Shown: positions 50,251 through 58,803 of the stretch, in pieces
How the letters are laid out: each line of letters starts with the position of its first letter
Position numbering within the stretch: the stretch's first letter is position 1
Source of the DNA: Hyphomicrobiales bacterium
GTDB taxonomy: Bacteria > Pseudomonadota > Alphaproteobacteria > Rhizobiales > Rhizobiaceae
Length of the DNA: 64,000 nucleotides
Assembly: GCA_900470805.1 (NCBI GenBank)
Contig: UCCA01000001.1
Coordinates: forward strand, 155,332-219,331
Direction: 5' to 3'
Notes under the pieces: generated by a model
The model's database searches: none
What the model saw: only the letters and a program-made list of their open reading frames with translations
Told to the model about the DNA's origin: nothing
Program-made: the position numbers and the translations under genes

Positions 50251-51132
50251 TCACGCCGCCTGACCGCGAAGTCTTACCACATCCTTCGACGGCGGCAGCC
50301 CGAATTGCCGCGTATATTCCCGGCTGAATTGATTCGGGCTTTCATATCCGACTCCGAAGGCCACCGACGTGGCGTTGCCTTCTCCCGACAAAAGTAGTGT
50401 CCGCGCGTGTAGCAGGCGAACTTGCTTCTGGTACTGGATGGGGCTTAGTGCCGTGACGGCCTTGAAGTGACGATGGAACGCAGAAACGCTCAACGACACC
50501 ATTTCGGCAAGCGCCTCGACCCGGAGAGGCTTAGCGAAATTCTCTCGAATACAATTGATCGCGACTCCGATTCTCGATAGCGCGGCATCCGGGGCGCCGA
50601 TGTCGCGTAGCATCCAGCCTAACGGTCCTTGCAGCACGCGAAAAAGAATCTCCCGCTCGTAAGCCGGGGCAAGCACTGCGATCTCGTCCGGCCGTTCCGT
50701 CAACCGCAGCATCCGCACCCAAGCGTCGAGAAACTCCTCACTCACGGGTGCGATCGAGAAGCCGGAGCCGAAGAGCTTGCTGCAGACGGGTACGGGCAGG
50801 TCGCTGATCAGTGCCGCAACGGTCGGCGGGTGGAGCGTCAGGCTGATCGCGAGATAAGGCTCTCCTGTGGCGGAAGGGTGCACGGAACCGACCGCCGGCA
50901 GATCGACCGACATGACGAAGTAGGTGGCCGGGTCGTAGGCGAAGGTTCGCTCGCCGACAGTCATCGTCTTTGATCCGGTCAGGATGAGGTTGATCATCGG
51001 CTCGTAGACGGCAGAGAGCCGATGCTCCGGTATCTCGCCCTGCACCATGGCCACGCGGGGGATGCCCGTGTCGGTGCGGCGATTTTCCGCCGAGGAAGCC
51101 AGAGCGCGCAGTTCCTGAAGTTGTTTTTCCAT
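50251..51132 (-). CDS. AraC family transcriptional regulator (AraC_N type)
   Basis: A 293-residue regulator: an N-terminal cupin-like AraC_N domain (PRVAMVQGEIPEHRLSAVYE, PMINLILTGSKTMTVGERTF, ATYFVMSVDLPAVGSVHP) and a C-terminal pair of helix-turn-helix motifs (LRVEALAEMVSLSVSAFHRH, FKAVTALSPIQYQKQVRL, then ATSVAFGVGYESPNQFSREY). The ATG at 51132 is preferred over 51195, because the longer N-terminus would be encoded by the operator sequence itself. The operator at 51174-51213 suggests autoregulation, and its near-twin at 7883-7922 suggests control of the SDR operon. Relatives often respond to small aldehydes or phenolic compounds. Confidence 0.88.
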   Translation of the reverse strand: MEKQLQELRALASSAENRRTDTGIPRVAMVQGEIPEHRLSAVYEPMINLILTGSKTMTVGERTFAYDPATYFVMSVDLPAVGSVHPSATGEPYLAISLTLHPPTVAALISDLPVPVCSKLFGSGFSIAPVSEEFLDAWVRMLRLTERPDEIAVLAPAYEREILFRVLQGPLGWMLRDIGAPDAALSRIGVAINCIRENFAKPLRVEALAEMVSLSVSAFHRHFKAVTALSPIQYQKQVRLLHARTLLLSGEGNATSVAFGVGYESPNQFSREYTRQFGLPPSKDVVRLRGQAA

Positions 51133-51173
51133 TGCGTGACACTGACAGGCTGGAGCGGACGCTGCAAGCCGGA

Positions 51174-51213
51174 AGCAGAAATAGGCAACTTTCAAAGAGT
51201 ATTAGGTGAGTGC
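51174..51213 (+). promoter_or_regulatory. Operator upstream of the AraC gene, twin of the site at 7883-7922
   Basis: AGAAATAGGCAAC (51177-51189) and AGTATTAGGTGAG (51198-51210) repeat with a 21-bp period, and the 40-bp block is 34/40 identical to 7883-7922. It is 41 bp upstream of the AraC start but reads in the opposite direction to that gene, that is, toward a plus-strand region with no recognisable gene. This is what would remain if a divergent target gene had been lost. Confidence 0.65.
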
Positions 51214-51674
51214 CGCCAGAGGCTCGGCCCGTATCGGACACAAAGGAATGCCCCTTGACGAACGTCATGACCACCGTGGCCAGCGGACCTTTGATATGGC
51301 GACCGCTGGGTTGCCTCGGCAAAGACATGGTGAAGTGAACAATGTGTAGCGCGCGTCCTTCCGCCTGAGCCGCAGGAGCCAGAAAGCTGGTGCAATCTGC
51401 AAACCCCAATCGGAGACAACCCGTGAAGTCCAGAGGTGCGCGATCGACGCGGTGCAAGAAAAGGCCTGGGGTCGATTTCAATCGATAAGTTGCTGCTCTG
51501 CGGAATGACGAGGCAGAACCGTATTGTGTTCACCGCGTTAAAGCCGAACGGGCTTAACGGACGATGGGTGCGAGAGCTTGTGGCCGCAAACAGTAAGCCA
51601 AAAACCATCGCACCCATATCTTGCTATACACTGGATCTCAGCCCAACCTTACTGGGCCGGCCACGTTGCCATTA
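51214..51674. other. Long spacer without a recognisable gene
   Basis: About 460 bp between the AraC operator and the Hint-domain gene. Minus-strand frames of up to about 140 codons exist but have low-complexity, Arg/Ser/His-rich translations, no ribosome sites and no recognisable motifs. The plus strand, where the AraC operator points, has only short frames. Remains of a lost divergent target gene are possible. Confidence 0.5.
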
Positions 51675-52541
51675 CTAAGCAAACGCCAATATTCGTTTGG
51701 AGAGTTTTTCAAATGGATCGGATTTTGAAGTCACTTTCGAGACCCCAAGAAGCCAGAGCGCTTTCAGATGATCGCGCCCGCTTTCTTCACCGATAACAAC
51801 CGAAAACGGTGTCATCGCCGGCGAGCTTACGTTTGCATAAAGCCGCTTAAACTCCGGAAAGTTGTCGAATTTCTCGTAGTTGTCGCCACGGAGCTGGAAG
51901 GTCTCGACCTGCAATCCGTCCGCAATAATCACGTCATGAGTGTCCAGCATGATGTTGTAATAGTCTATTGTTTCCGTGTCTGCTGGCAGCGCGGCAACGA
52001 TGGACTTGCCGTTCACAAGATCTCTTGCCCGTATCAAAACGCCTTCGAGGTAGAGCGAGTGGCCGGGCGACACATAGATATCGCGGCTCGGGACCCCCGT
52101 TTCGATAGCCCCCTCTGAAATCTTGATGGACATGACATGCTGCGGCCACGCCGCCTGGCTCTTCTTGAATACCTGCCGCCCGATCCAGCGAATGGGCTTC
52201 GCTTCGCCCGAAACGGTTTCCACCAGATCGCCGATCTTGAGATCCTCGATATTCACGCTGCCGCACGGCGTCACAATCGAGCTACCCCGCATGAGGCAAT
52301 TCGCGCCGCCGCCGCCGCCGGAGCCGCCATGACCGCCGCCGTGGCCCTGTCCGCCACCGCCGCCACCGCCACCGCCACCGCGTGGACCCCAGTTTCTGCC
52401 TAACGCGCGGGCCGGCGAAGATGCAACGGCCATTGTCACGGCCGCAATGCCTGCGAGTTTCGCCCCAGCCGCTCCTGCTGCGCCCAGAAAATGGCGTCGT
52501 GCACGGCTAGAGGGTATTTCGTTGGGATCCATCAAAGGCAT
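51675..52541 (-). CDS. Secreted Hint-domain protein with Tat signal and polyglycine linker
   Basis: A 288-residue protein in three parts. Residues 13-47 hold a twin-arginine-like signal (RARRHFLGAAGAAGAKLAGI). Next comes a Gly-rich linker with a run of ten glycines (codons near 52365-52395) and GHGGGHGG repeats. From about residue 78 there is a Hint (hedgehog/intein) domain: CLMRGSSIVTPCGSVNIEDL, then KIGDLVETVSG with the potential splicing or cleavage cysteine first, and SPGHSLYLEGVLIRARDLVN carrying the His. No C-terminal effector or extein is attached. Hint domains self-cleave; here that could release or lipid-modify the glycine-rich part. The ATG at 52541 follows GGAG; an upstream ATG at 52595 lacks one. 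Confidence 0.83.
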   Translation of the reverse strand: MPLMDPNEIPSSRARRHFLGAAGAAGAKLAGIAAVTMAVASSPARALGRNWGPRGGGGGGGGGGQGHGGGHGGSGGGGGANCLMRGSSIVTPCGSVNIEDLKIGDLVETVSGEAKPIRWIGRQVFKKSQAAWPQHVMSIKISEGAIETGVPSRDIYVSPGHSLYLEGVLIRARDLVNGKSIVAALPADTETIDYYNIMLDTHDVIIADGLQVETFQLRGDNYEKFDNFPEFKRLYANVSSPAMTPFSVVIGEESGRDHLKALWLLGVSKVTSKSDPFEKLSKRILAFA

Positions 52542-52990
52542 TTTACTCTCCGTCTTTTGGGTTACACCTATCCATTTCTGATTGCTAATAGCCATCGTAC
52601 ACCAAGTTTCAGACCGATAAAGTCAACCGAATTAGACCTGCATCTACCCAAATAGCGGTATGATCGCATGCGATCTATCCGATCTGAATTTTCCGTGATA
52701 CGGCCGGCATTCATTGTCTCAAATGCAACCTATGCGCTTCGTATCGCTAAGTTCACCTGCCAATGAACGAGCAAAACGCGTTGGACAAGAGCATCGAGGC
52801 TCGCCGGATCCGGAGCGCCTGCTTGCGGGTAATCTGTTGTTGGTGGTGATTGGCATCGCTGATCGGCCTGACGTCCGCCTTTAAGCGGCGGAGCGGCATT
52901 GTATTTGTAGCCGAAGTCCAGGCGCCGGACGATCGTCGAAAGCTTAAGGGTGTCCCGCAACAGAGGCCGTTGGTCAAGCTTGCCTGTCTG
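52542..52990. other. Spacer between the Hint gene and the glycan operon
   Basis: About 450 bp, more AT-rich near the Hint gene (52590-52720), where its promoter should lie. Both strands have only short frames with implausible translations, and no RNA gene was recognised. No strong terminator hairpin is evident after the aminotransferase stop at 52991. Confidence 0.5.
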
Positions 52991-54172
52991 TCAGCCTGTC
53001 TTGGCAATGATCGCCTCGGGAACTGTTAGACTGCTTGCCAAGGCCGCGACGACCTCGTTCACGTCGGCATCACTCATCTGCACGAACAACGGCAGAATCA
53101 CAGTTGTGTTTTGTGCCGTGACGCTGTTGTTCAGGTCACCAGAAATCCGATGCGTGTTCGGCTCGCCGTATGCAGCTTCCAGATGGCTATTCATGATCCC
53201 GCGTCGGGTCGAGATGCCACAGTCCAGCAACATCTGCATGATGTCCTGCTGGTCTTGTCCGTCCGGCAGCGTCACGCAGTAGCTTTGCCAGTTGCTTCGG
53301 GCCCACGCTGGCTCTGCCGGAGGCCGCAAGCCATCGATATCGGCAATTTGTCTCGTATAGCGTTCTGCAAGATCACGCCGGCGCGCTACGATCTCAGGTA
53401 GCCGCTTGAGCTGCTCGCGGCCGACGGCTGCCTGCATGTCCGTCATTCGGTAGTTGAATCCAAGCTCAGGGTAGCTCTCGTAGATCACACGCTTTGATCC
53501 ATGGCGCACGGTGTCGTTGACGCTCATGCTATGTTGGCGCCACAGCCGGAACTTCCGATCATATTCCGGATTGGACGTTGTCAGCATGCCGCCATCGCCG
53601 GTCGTGACGACCTTCCGAGGATGGAACGAGAAGCATGCGATGTCGCCATGCGGCTTGCCGATTTTTTCCCATCGACCTTTCCAGAGGATTTCGCTTCCCG
53701 TGGCGCAGGCGGCATCCTCTATAACGGGAATGCCGTGGACGGCCGCCACATCGACAACGCGGCGCAGATCGCAAGGCATTCCGAGTTGATGGACGCAGAT
53801 AATCGCCTTGGTCCGCGACGTGATTGCGGCTTCGATGAGCTCCGGATCGATATTGAAGCCATCCGCTTCGATATCGACAAATACCGGAACGGCGCCGCAG
53901 TAACGGATCGCATTTGCCGTGGCGATAAAGGAGTGGCTGACGGTGATGACTTCATCGCCAGCCTTCACGCCGACTGCCAGCAAGGCAAGGTGGAGCGCCG
54001 TGGTGCAGTTGGAAACGGCACAGGCATGAGCAGCACCGACGAAATCGGCGAACTCCTGCTCGAAAGCGGCAACTTCAGGCCCTTGTGTGACCCAACCTGA
54101 CAGGATAACGCGCCTGACAGCTTCGACTTCCCGCTCGTCGAGAACAGGCTTTGCCACAGGAATCTGGCTCAT
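52991..54172 (-). CDS. DegT/DnrJ/EryC1/StrS family sugar aminotransferase (perosamine-synthetase-like)
   Basis: A 393-residue PLP-dependent aminotransferase. The N-terminal AKPVLDEREVEAVRRVILSG, then WVTQGPEVAAFEQEFA is typical. Further marks are NCTTALHLALLAVGVKAGDE, PVIEDAACATGSEI and the cofactor lysine in FSFHPRKVVTTGDGGML. It should aminate a keto-sugar nucleotide, such as a 4-keto-6-deoxy sugar. It is the last gene in a six-gene minus-strand operon whose members all overlap by a few bases (4 bp here). The NAD-dependent epimerase just upstream may supply the substrate. Confidence 0.92.
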   Translation of the reverse strand: MSQIPVAKPVLDEREVEAVRRVILSGWVTQGPEVAAFEQEFADFVGAAHACAVSNCTTALHLALLAVGVKAGDEVITVSHSFIATANAIRYCGAVPVFVDIEADGFNIDPELIEAAITSRTKAIICVHQLGMPCDLRRVVDVAAVHGIPVIEDAACATGSEILWKGRWEKIGKPHGDIACFSFHPRKVVTTGDGGMLTTSNPEYDRKFRLWRQHSMSVNDTVRHGSKRVIYESYPELGFNYRMTDMQAAVGREQLKRLPEIVARRRDLAERYTRQIADIDGLRPPAEPAWARSNWQSYCVTLPDGQDQQDIMQMLLDCGISTRRGIMNSHLEAAYGEPNTHRISGDLNNSVTAQNTTVILPLFVQMSDADVNEVVAALASSLTVPEAIIAKTG

Positions 54173-55143
54173 GCGGCTTCTCCTGCGTTCAGCATCTTTT
54201 CATGCAGCCACCACGCGACGAGATCACGAAGCCCCTGTTCCATTGTGATTTCCGATTTGAAGCCGAGCAGGGTTTCAGCCTTGGTGGTCGAAGCGAGGCG
54301 CCGTGGGACAGCGTTCACCTTGCGGGCTGGGCCGAACTGGGGCTCCATCGACGCGCCCATGACCTGGGTCAGAAGTTCCGCAAGCTCTCGCAGGCTCGTT
54401 TCCTCGCCGCTCGCAACGTTGAAGACCTCGTCGGTCACATCGGATTTCGCCGCCAGAATGTTGGCGCGTGCGATGTCGTGTACGTGGACGAAATCCATTG
54501 TCGACGTGCCGTCGCCGAGAATGATCGGCGGCTGGCCGTTGGCAATGCGCTCCATCCAGCGGATCAGCACCTCGGTGTAGACACCGTGTATGTCCATGCG
54601 CGGCCCGTAAACATTGAAGTAACGCAGCGCGACGTAACGCAGGCCGTACATTTCGGCGAAGCTGCGGAGCAGGCCCTCGTTGAAGGCCTTGGCTGCGCCA
54701 TAGATCGTTCGGTTGTTGTAGGAATGATGGTCTTCGGTCGTCGGAAACGTCTCGGCAAGGCCAAGCACAGATGCGGACGACGCGGCGACGACTTTCGATA
54801 CGCCCGCCTCGACGGCAGCTTCGAGCACGTCGAACGTTCCGCCTGCCAGCACATCGAACGCCAAGCGGGGTTCTTCGGCGCATTGGGTAATGCGGATCGC
54901 CGCCTGATGAAAGACGGTGTCGATGCCGGCGAAGGTTTCCTTGAGAAGCTTGCGGTCCCGGATGTCGCCCTCGATGATCGTTACCGGCGCCGACGCGATC
55001 GCGTCGGCGAGGTTTTCGCGACGACCGCGTACGAAATTGTCGATGATGACGATTTCGCGCGGGTTTTCCCGCGCAACAAGATCGGCAATGTGGGAGCCAA
55101 TCAGGCCCGCGCCGCCGGTGATCAGAATTCGCTTGTCTCTCAT
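54169..55143 (-). CDS. NAD-dependent epimerase/dehydratase (UDP-sugar epimerase type)
   Basis: A 324-residue extended SDR: KRILITGGAGLIGSHIADLV gives the GxxGxxG cofactor site, DTVFHQAAI and ASSASVLG the serine region, YGAAK the Y-x3-K pair, and RYFNVYGPRMDIHGVYTEVL the sugar-nucleotide loop. It resembles UDP-glucose/GlcNAc 4-epimerases and related enzymes. It overlaps its neighbours by 4 bp on each side. It probably makes or modifies the sugar nucleotide used by the aminotransferases of the operon. Confidence 0.9.
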   Translation of the reverse strand: MRDKRILITGGAGLIGSHIADLVARENPREIVIIDNFVRGRRENLADAIASAPVTIIEGDIRDRKLLKETFAGIDTVFHQAAIRITQCAEEPRLAFDVLAGGTFDVLEAAVEAGVSKVVAASSASVLGLAETFPTTEDHHSYNNRTIYGAAKAFNEGLLRSFAEMYGLRYVALRYFNVYGPRMDIHGVYTEVLIRWMERIANGQPPIILGDGTSTMDFVHVHDIARANILAAKSDVTDEVFNVASGEETSLRELAELLTQVMGASMEPQFGPARKVNAVPRRLASTTKAETLLGFKSEITMEQGLRDLVAWWLHEKMLNAGEAA

Positions 55144-55856
55144 GGCTGTTCCAAACTCTTTACTGTGGACGGATCGCAGTCTTCGCGCCAGCGGATGAAC
55201 TTGGCAGGCACCCCGGCAACAACCGAAAAGGGTTCAACGTCGGACACGACTACCGCGCCAGCGCCGACGATCGCTCCCTTGCCGATGGTGACGCCCGGCA
55301 GAATGGTGGCATTGGTACCGATGTCGGCCCATGCGCCGATCCGCACCGGCTTGATCTCGAGATCGGTCCGGATGATCGGTACATCGACGGGGAGCGCGGT
55401 ATGGCTGGAGCCGAGGACCTTGGCACCGGGTCCCCAGCCGACGCATTCCTCGATGATGATGTTACGGGCATCGAAATACGCCTGTGGGCCGATCCAGCTA
55501 TTGTCACCGATCCTGCAGGCGCCGTCGTACCGCCCTTGTATATAGGCCTGGGCGCCTATGAAGACGCCGTTGCCGATCTCGAAGGTTTCGGGGTGCTTGA
55601 ATCCGACGCCGCTGCCGACCTGCAAGCCGGAGCCGCATGAGCGCGAAAGGCTCGCCCATATCGTCTTGCGCATAAATGCATCGACGAAACCATCACCGGT
55701 CGAAAACCGCCCATAAAGCTCGATCAACCCGGCCCGGCCATAGGATTCCCTGAGTTCCCTGGCCAAGGCAACCTGATAGTCCGGATCGGACATCGTCTCT
55801 TTCAGGCCATGCACCGACTGCACGAGCCGGATAGGGGATGCTGTGTCAGCTGACAT
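55140..55856 (-). CDS. Hexapeptide-repeat (LbH) acyltransferase
   Basis: A 238-residue left-handed beta-helix acyltransferase. After about 80 helical residues come hexapeptide coils (EIGNGVFIGAQAYIQGRYDG, ACRIGDNSWIGPQAYFDARN, PVRIGAWADIGTNATILPGV) ending in TIGKGAIVGAGAVVVSDVEP and VAGVPAKFIRW, typical of sugar O- or N-acetyltransferases. It overlaps the epimerase by 4 bp and the upstream aminotransferase by 11 bp. It likely acetylates a sugar of the glycan; O versus N is not decided by sequence. Confidence 0.87.
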   Translation of the reverse strand: MSADTASPIRLVQSVHGLKETMSDPDYQVALARELRESYGRAGLIELYGRFSTGDGFVDAFMRKTIWASLSRSCGSGLQVGSGVGFKHPETFEIGNGVFIGAQAYIQGRYDGACRIGDNSWIGPQAYFDARNIIIEECVGWGPGAKVLGSSHTALPVDVPIIRTDLEIKPVRIGAWADIGTNATILPGVTIGKGAIVGAGAVVVSDVEPFSVVAGVPAKFIRWREDCDPSTVKSLEQP

Positions 55857-56952
55857 AGGCGTCCTGCTCCACGGCCGCGGCCACCTCTTCGACCTGCCGT
55901 ATGGTCAGCTCCGGATAGATGGGAAGCGACAGCACCTCGAGCGCCGCTGCCTCGGAGACCGGGAAATCACCGATCCCATAGCCGAGGTCGGCATGCGCTT
56001 CCTGGAGGTGAACCGGTACTGGATAGTGCAGCCCCGTATGGATACCCTCGGCGCGCAACGCCTGTTGCAGTTGATCGCGATCACGGGTGCGCACGGCATA
56101 GACGTGGTACACATGACGGCGATCGCTTGCCGCAGCCGGTGCCTGGACACTTCTGGACCCGGCCAGCAGTGCGGTATAGCGGGCCGCGCGGACGCGCCGT
56201 GCTTCTGTCCAATCTTCCAGATGCCGGAGCTTGATCCGCAGGATCGCGCCCTGGATTTCATCCATCCGGTAGTTGAAGCCTTTCATGACGTGGTGATAGC
56301 GCTTTTCCTGGCCCCAATCGCGGAGCATGCGCATGGTCTTGGCCTGCTCGTCGTCATTGGTGACGATGATGCCGCCTTCACCGCAGGCGCCGAGATTCTT
56401 GCCTGGGTAGAAGCTGAAGCTACCCGACAGCCCAATGCTCCCAGCTCTGCGGTCCTTGTATTCGGCCCCGTGCGCCTGGCATGCATCCTCGATGACCGGC
56501 AGGCCATACTTGTCGGCGATCGCCTGGATTGCGTCCATGTCGGCCATCTGGCCGTAGAGATGGACAGGCACGATAGCCTTGGTTCTGCGCGTTATCGCAG
56601 CTTCGAGCTTGGACGGATCCATGGTGAGTGTTACCGGCTCGACATCGACGAAAACCGGGCGCGCGCCGGTGTAGCAGATTGCTGCTGTGGTCGCGACGAA
56701 CGTCAGCGACACCGTCACCACCTCGTCTTCCGGTCCAACACCGGCTGCGAGTAGCGAAAGATGCAGGGCGCTCGTTCCGGTGTTGACCGCGATGGCATGT
56801 TTTGCATCGCAATAGCGCGCGAATTCCTCCTCGAAGCGAGCGACTTCCTCGCCGAGGACATAGTGGCCCGACGCGAGCACACGGAGAACGGCGGCATCGA
56901 CGTCGTCCTTGATCGATGCGTATTGGGCCTTCAGGTCTAGCAGCGGGATCAT
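55846..56952 (-). CDS. DegT/DnrJ/EryC1/StrS family aminotransferase, WbpE-like
   Basis: A 368-residue PLP aminotransferase: MIPLLDLKAQYASIKDDVDA, LASGHYVLGEEVARFEEEFA, NTGTSALHLSLLAAGVGPED, and the cofactor lysine in FSFYPGKNLGACGEGG. This pattern matches WbpE-type 3-keto-sugar aminotransferases making 3-amino uronic acids. Next to a Gfo/Idh/MocA oxidase and a WbpD-like acetyltransferase it completes an oxidation, transamination and acetylation series on a UDP-GlcNAc-derived sugar. Substrate identity is inferred. Confidence 0.9.
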   Translation of the reverse strand: MIPLLDLKAQYASIKDDVDAAVLRVLASGHYVLGEEVARFEEEFARYCDAKHAIAVNTGTSALHLSLLAAGVGPEDEVVTVSLTFVATTAAICYTGARPVFVDVEPVTLTMDPSKLEAAITRRTKAIVPVHLYGQMADMDAIQAIADKYGLPVIEDACQAHGAEYKDRRAGSIGLSGSFSFYPGKNLGACGEGGIIVTNDDEQAKTMRMLRDWGQEKRYHHVMKGFNYRMDEIQGAILRIKLRHLEDWTEARRVRAARYTALLAGSRSVQAPAAASDRRHVYHVYAVRTRDRDQLQQALRAEGIHTGLHYPVPVHLQEAHADLGYGIGDFPVSEAAALEVLSLPIYPELTIRQVEEVAAAVEQDAYVS

Positions 56953-57986
56953 GCGATCATCCTTGCCTGTTCAAGTTCGATGACGCGGCCGCGCTGGGCC
57001 AGCGATTGGGTTGCGGCTTCGAGGATGCGGACGACGCGCAATCCGGCGTGGCCATCGGCGAGTGGCTGGGTGTTGGTCGCAACGCAATCGACGAACTGCT
57101 TCAGTTCGCGACCAAGCGCTTCCGTCATGTCGAGTTGCGGCGCATACATGTCGCCGGTGCGGTAACCGACTCGCATCTCGTAGACCTTGTCGCCGTCCTG
57201 CTCGGCATTGCCGTTGAGGGTGATGCCCTTGTCGTAGACCTTGATCTTCTCGCTGGGCTCAAGATCGTCGTAGACGATCATCTTGTTGCTGCCGCCGATC
57301 AGTGTTCGGCGAACCTTCACCGGCGCCAGCCAGTTCACGTGAATATGGGCGATCAGCTTGCTCTCGAAGAACAGGGTGAGATAGGCGATATTCTCGGGCT
57401 CTCCGGCGACATGCCCCATTCCCGTTGCGGAAACCGCCACAGGCTTTTCAGGAAGCACGTAATCCATGATCGCCAGGTCGTGCACCGCCAAGTCCCAGAC
57501 AACACTGACATCATGCTGGAAAAGGCCGAGATTGACGCGGACCGAGTCATAATAATAGACGTCGCCGAGACCGGTCTCGATGATCTCGCGCATCTTGCGG
57601 ACCGCGCCCGTGTGGATGAAGGTATGATCGACCGCGAGGATCAGTCCTCGTCGGGCGGCTTCCTCCACCATTCGGCGTGCTTCCTCGGATGTCGAGGCCA
57701 TCGGCTTTTCGACAAATACATGCTTGCCGGCCATCATCGCCTGCATCGCCAGCTTGTAATGCGCGAAAACGGGGGTGGCGATGGCGATCGCATGCACGCG
57801 CGGATCTCGGAGGACTTCATCGAAGTCATCAGTAATCTGCACGGTGGGATAGCGCATCTGCACGGCACCCAGGCGCTCTTTCTTGAGATCACATACCCAG
57901 ATCAGCTCCGCGCCGGGTGTCTCCGCAAAATTTCGGACCAGATTGGGTCCCCAATAACCATAACCGACGACGGCAATACCGATCAT
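56949..57986 (-). CDS. Gfo/Idh/MocA family sugar-nucleotide oxidoreductase (WbpB-like role)
   Basis: A 345-residue dehydrogenase: MIGIAVVGYGYWGPNLVRNF is the NAD site, HVFVEKPMASTSEEARRMVE holds the EKP lysine, and FIHTGAVRKMREIIETGLGD and DLAVHDLAIMDYVL give the catalytic H/D region. It probably oxidises a hydroxyl at C3 of a UDP-sugar so the next gene can aminate it. The ATG at 57986 follows GGGAGGG. Frames extending upstream to 58418 are a shadow of the acetyltransferase gene. It overlaps both neighbours by 4 bp. Confidence 0.9.
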   Translation of the reverse strand: MIGIAVVGYGYWGPNLVRNFAETPGAELIWVCDLKKERLGAVQMRYPTVQITDDFDEVLRDPRVHAIAIATPVFAHYKLAMQAMMAGKHVFVEKPMASTSEEARRMVEEAARRGLILAVDHTFIHTGAVRKMREIIETGLGDVYYYDSVRVNLGLFQHDVSVVWDLAVHDLAIMDYVLPEKPVAVSATGMGHVAGEPENIAYLTLFFESKLIAHIHVNWLAPVKVRRTLIGGSNKMIVYDDLEPSEKIKVYDKGITLNGNAEQDGDKVYEMRVGYRTGDMYAPQLDMTEALGRELKQFVDCVATNTQPLADGHAGLRVVRILEAATQSLAQRGRVIELEQARMIA

Positions 57987-58504
57987 CGTGCCCTCCCTGA
58001 TGATAGAATTTCGACAGGCGCATCCTTGGCGCGCCCGATAATCCGCGCCGGCACACCGGCAGCGATAGCGTAAGCAGGGACATCTCTGGTCACGACCGCT
58101 CCAGCGCCGATCTGGGCTCCCTCGCCAATCGTCACGCCCGCGACGATCGTCGCGTTGCTGCCAATCGAGGCGTAGCGTTTGACCAGTGTCGGGACGACGG
58201 ACCAGTCTGCGTCGGACTGGAGCGATCCGTCGAGATTGACGGCTCGAGGCTGCAGATCGTTGGTGAACATCACGCCATGCCCAACGAAGACACCATCTTC
58301 GATGGTAACGCCTTCGCAGACGAACGAGTGGCTTGAGATCTTGCAATTCTCTCCGATTGCCACGCCTTTTTGAATTTCGACGAAAGTGCCGACACGGGAA
58401 CCGGTGCCGATTGAGCAACCGTAGAGATTGACGAGATCTGGATGGTGGATAACAACGCCTTCACCCAGTTTTACGCTCGAAGCGATCATGCTTGGACCCC
58501 ACAT
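57983..58504 (-). CDS. WbpD-like UDP-sugar N-acetyltransferase (LbH fold)
   Basis: About 173 residues of left-handed beta-helix: VKLGEGVVIHHPDLVNLYGC, RVGTFVEIQKGVAIGENCKI, CEGVTIEDGVFVGHGVMFTN and the DW-containing loop typical of WbpD, then YASIGSNATIVAGVTIGEGA and IAAGVPARIIG. WbpD N-acetylates the 3-amino group of UDP-2-acetamido-3-amino sugars. It is first in the operon. ATG 58504 is assumed; a TTG at 58522 or the ATG at 58489 is possible. With the WbpE- and WbpB-like genes downstream it defines a diacetamido-sugar module. Confidence 0.88.
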   Translation of the reverse strand: MWGPSMIASSVKLGEGVVIHHPDLVNLYGCSIGTGSRVGTFVEIQKGVAIGENCKISSHSFVCEGVTIEDGVFVGHGVMFTNDLQPRAVNLDGSLQSDADWSVVPTLVKRYASIGSNATIVAGVTIGEGAQIGAGAVVTRDVPAYAIAAGVPARIIGRAKDAPVEILSSGRAR

Positions 58505-58803
58505 GAATGATCCGCCGCTCAACCACCGCTGCGCCGACCATCGACATCTTTGAGCCTCAGAGAATGTCTTTTTGGTCGAATAGTAAAGAATGCCAAACGT
58601 AGTATTGATGTCTTCAAAAGGCGTACAGATATCTTGCGATTAACTGTATAATTTCGACAATACACAGCGTTGTGCCGATAAAGTGGGGCTGCGGAATTGG
58701 ACATATCCATTTGGTGGTCGATTTATCGGCACTTATCCAGGCACAGGATCTTGCCCGATCTGGGTAGTCTGGTTCAACATTCGAGCAGGTCGCCAATTCC
58801 GCG
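58505..58803. promoter_or_regulatory. Divergent promoter region of the glycan operon and glycosyltransferase
   Basis: A 299-bp AT-rich spacer between divergent genes. It must hold promoters for both directions, but no clear operator palindrome or sigma-54 element was seen. TATAAT-like stretches occur around 58645-58655 and 58800-58815. No frame on either strand has a recognisable product. Confidence 0.4.

Noticed and set aside
54151..55545. A 464-residue plus-strand frame opposite the epimerase
   Set aside because: Antisense to the epimerase/acyltransferase genes, which have complete motifs and coupled overlaps. No recognisable domain.
56949..58418. A 489-residue version of the Gfo/Idh/MocA protein
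   Set aside because: The extra 144 N-terminal residues overlap the WbpD-like gene and are arginine-rich. The NAD motif begins exactly at the ATG at 57986, which has a good ribosome site.
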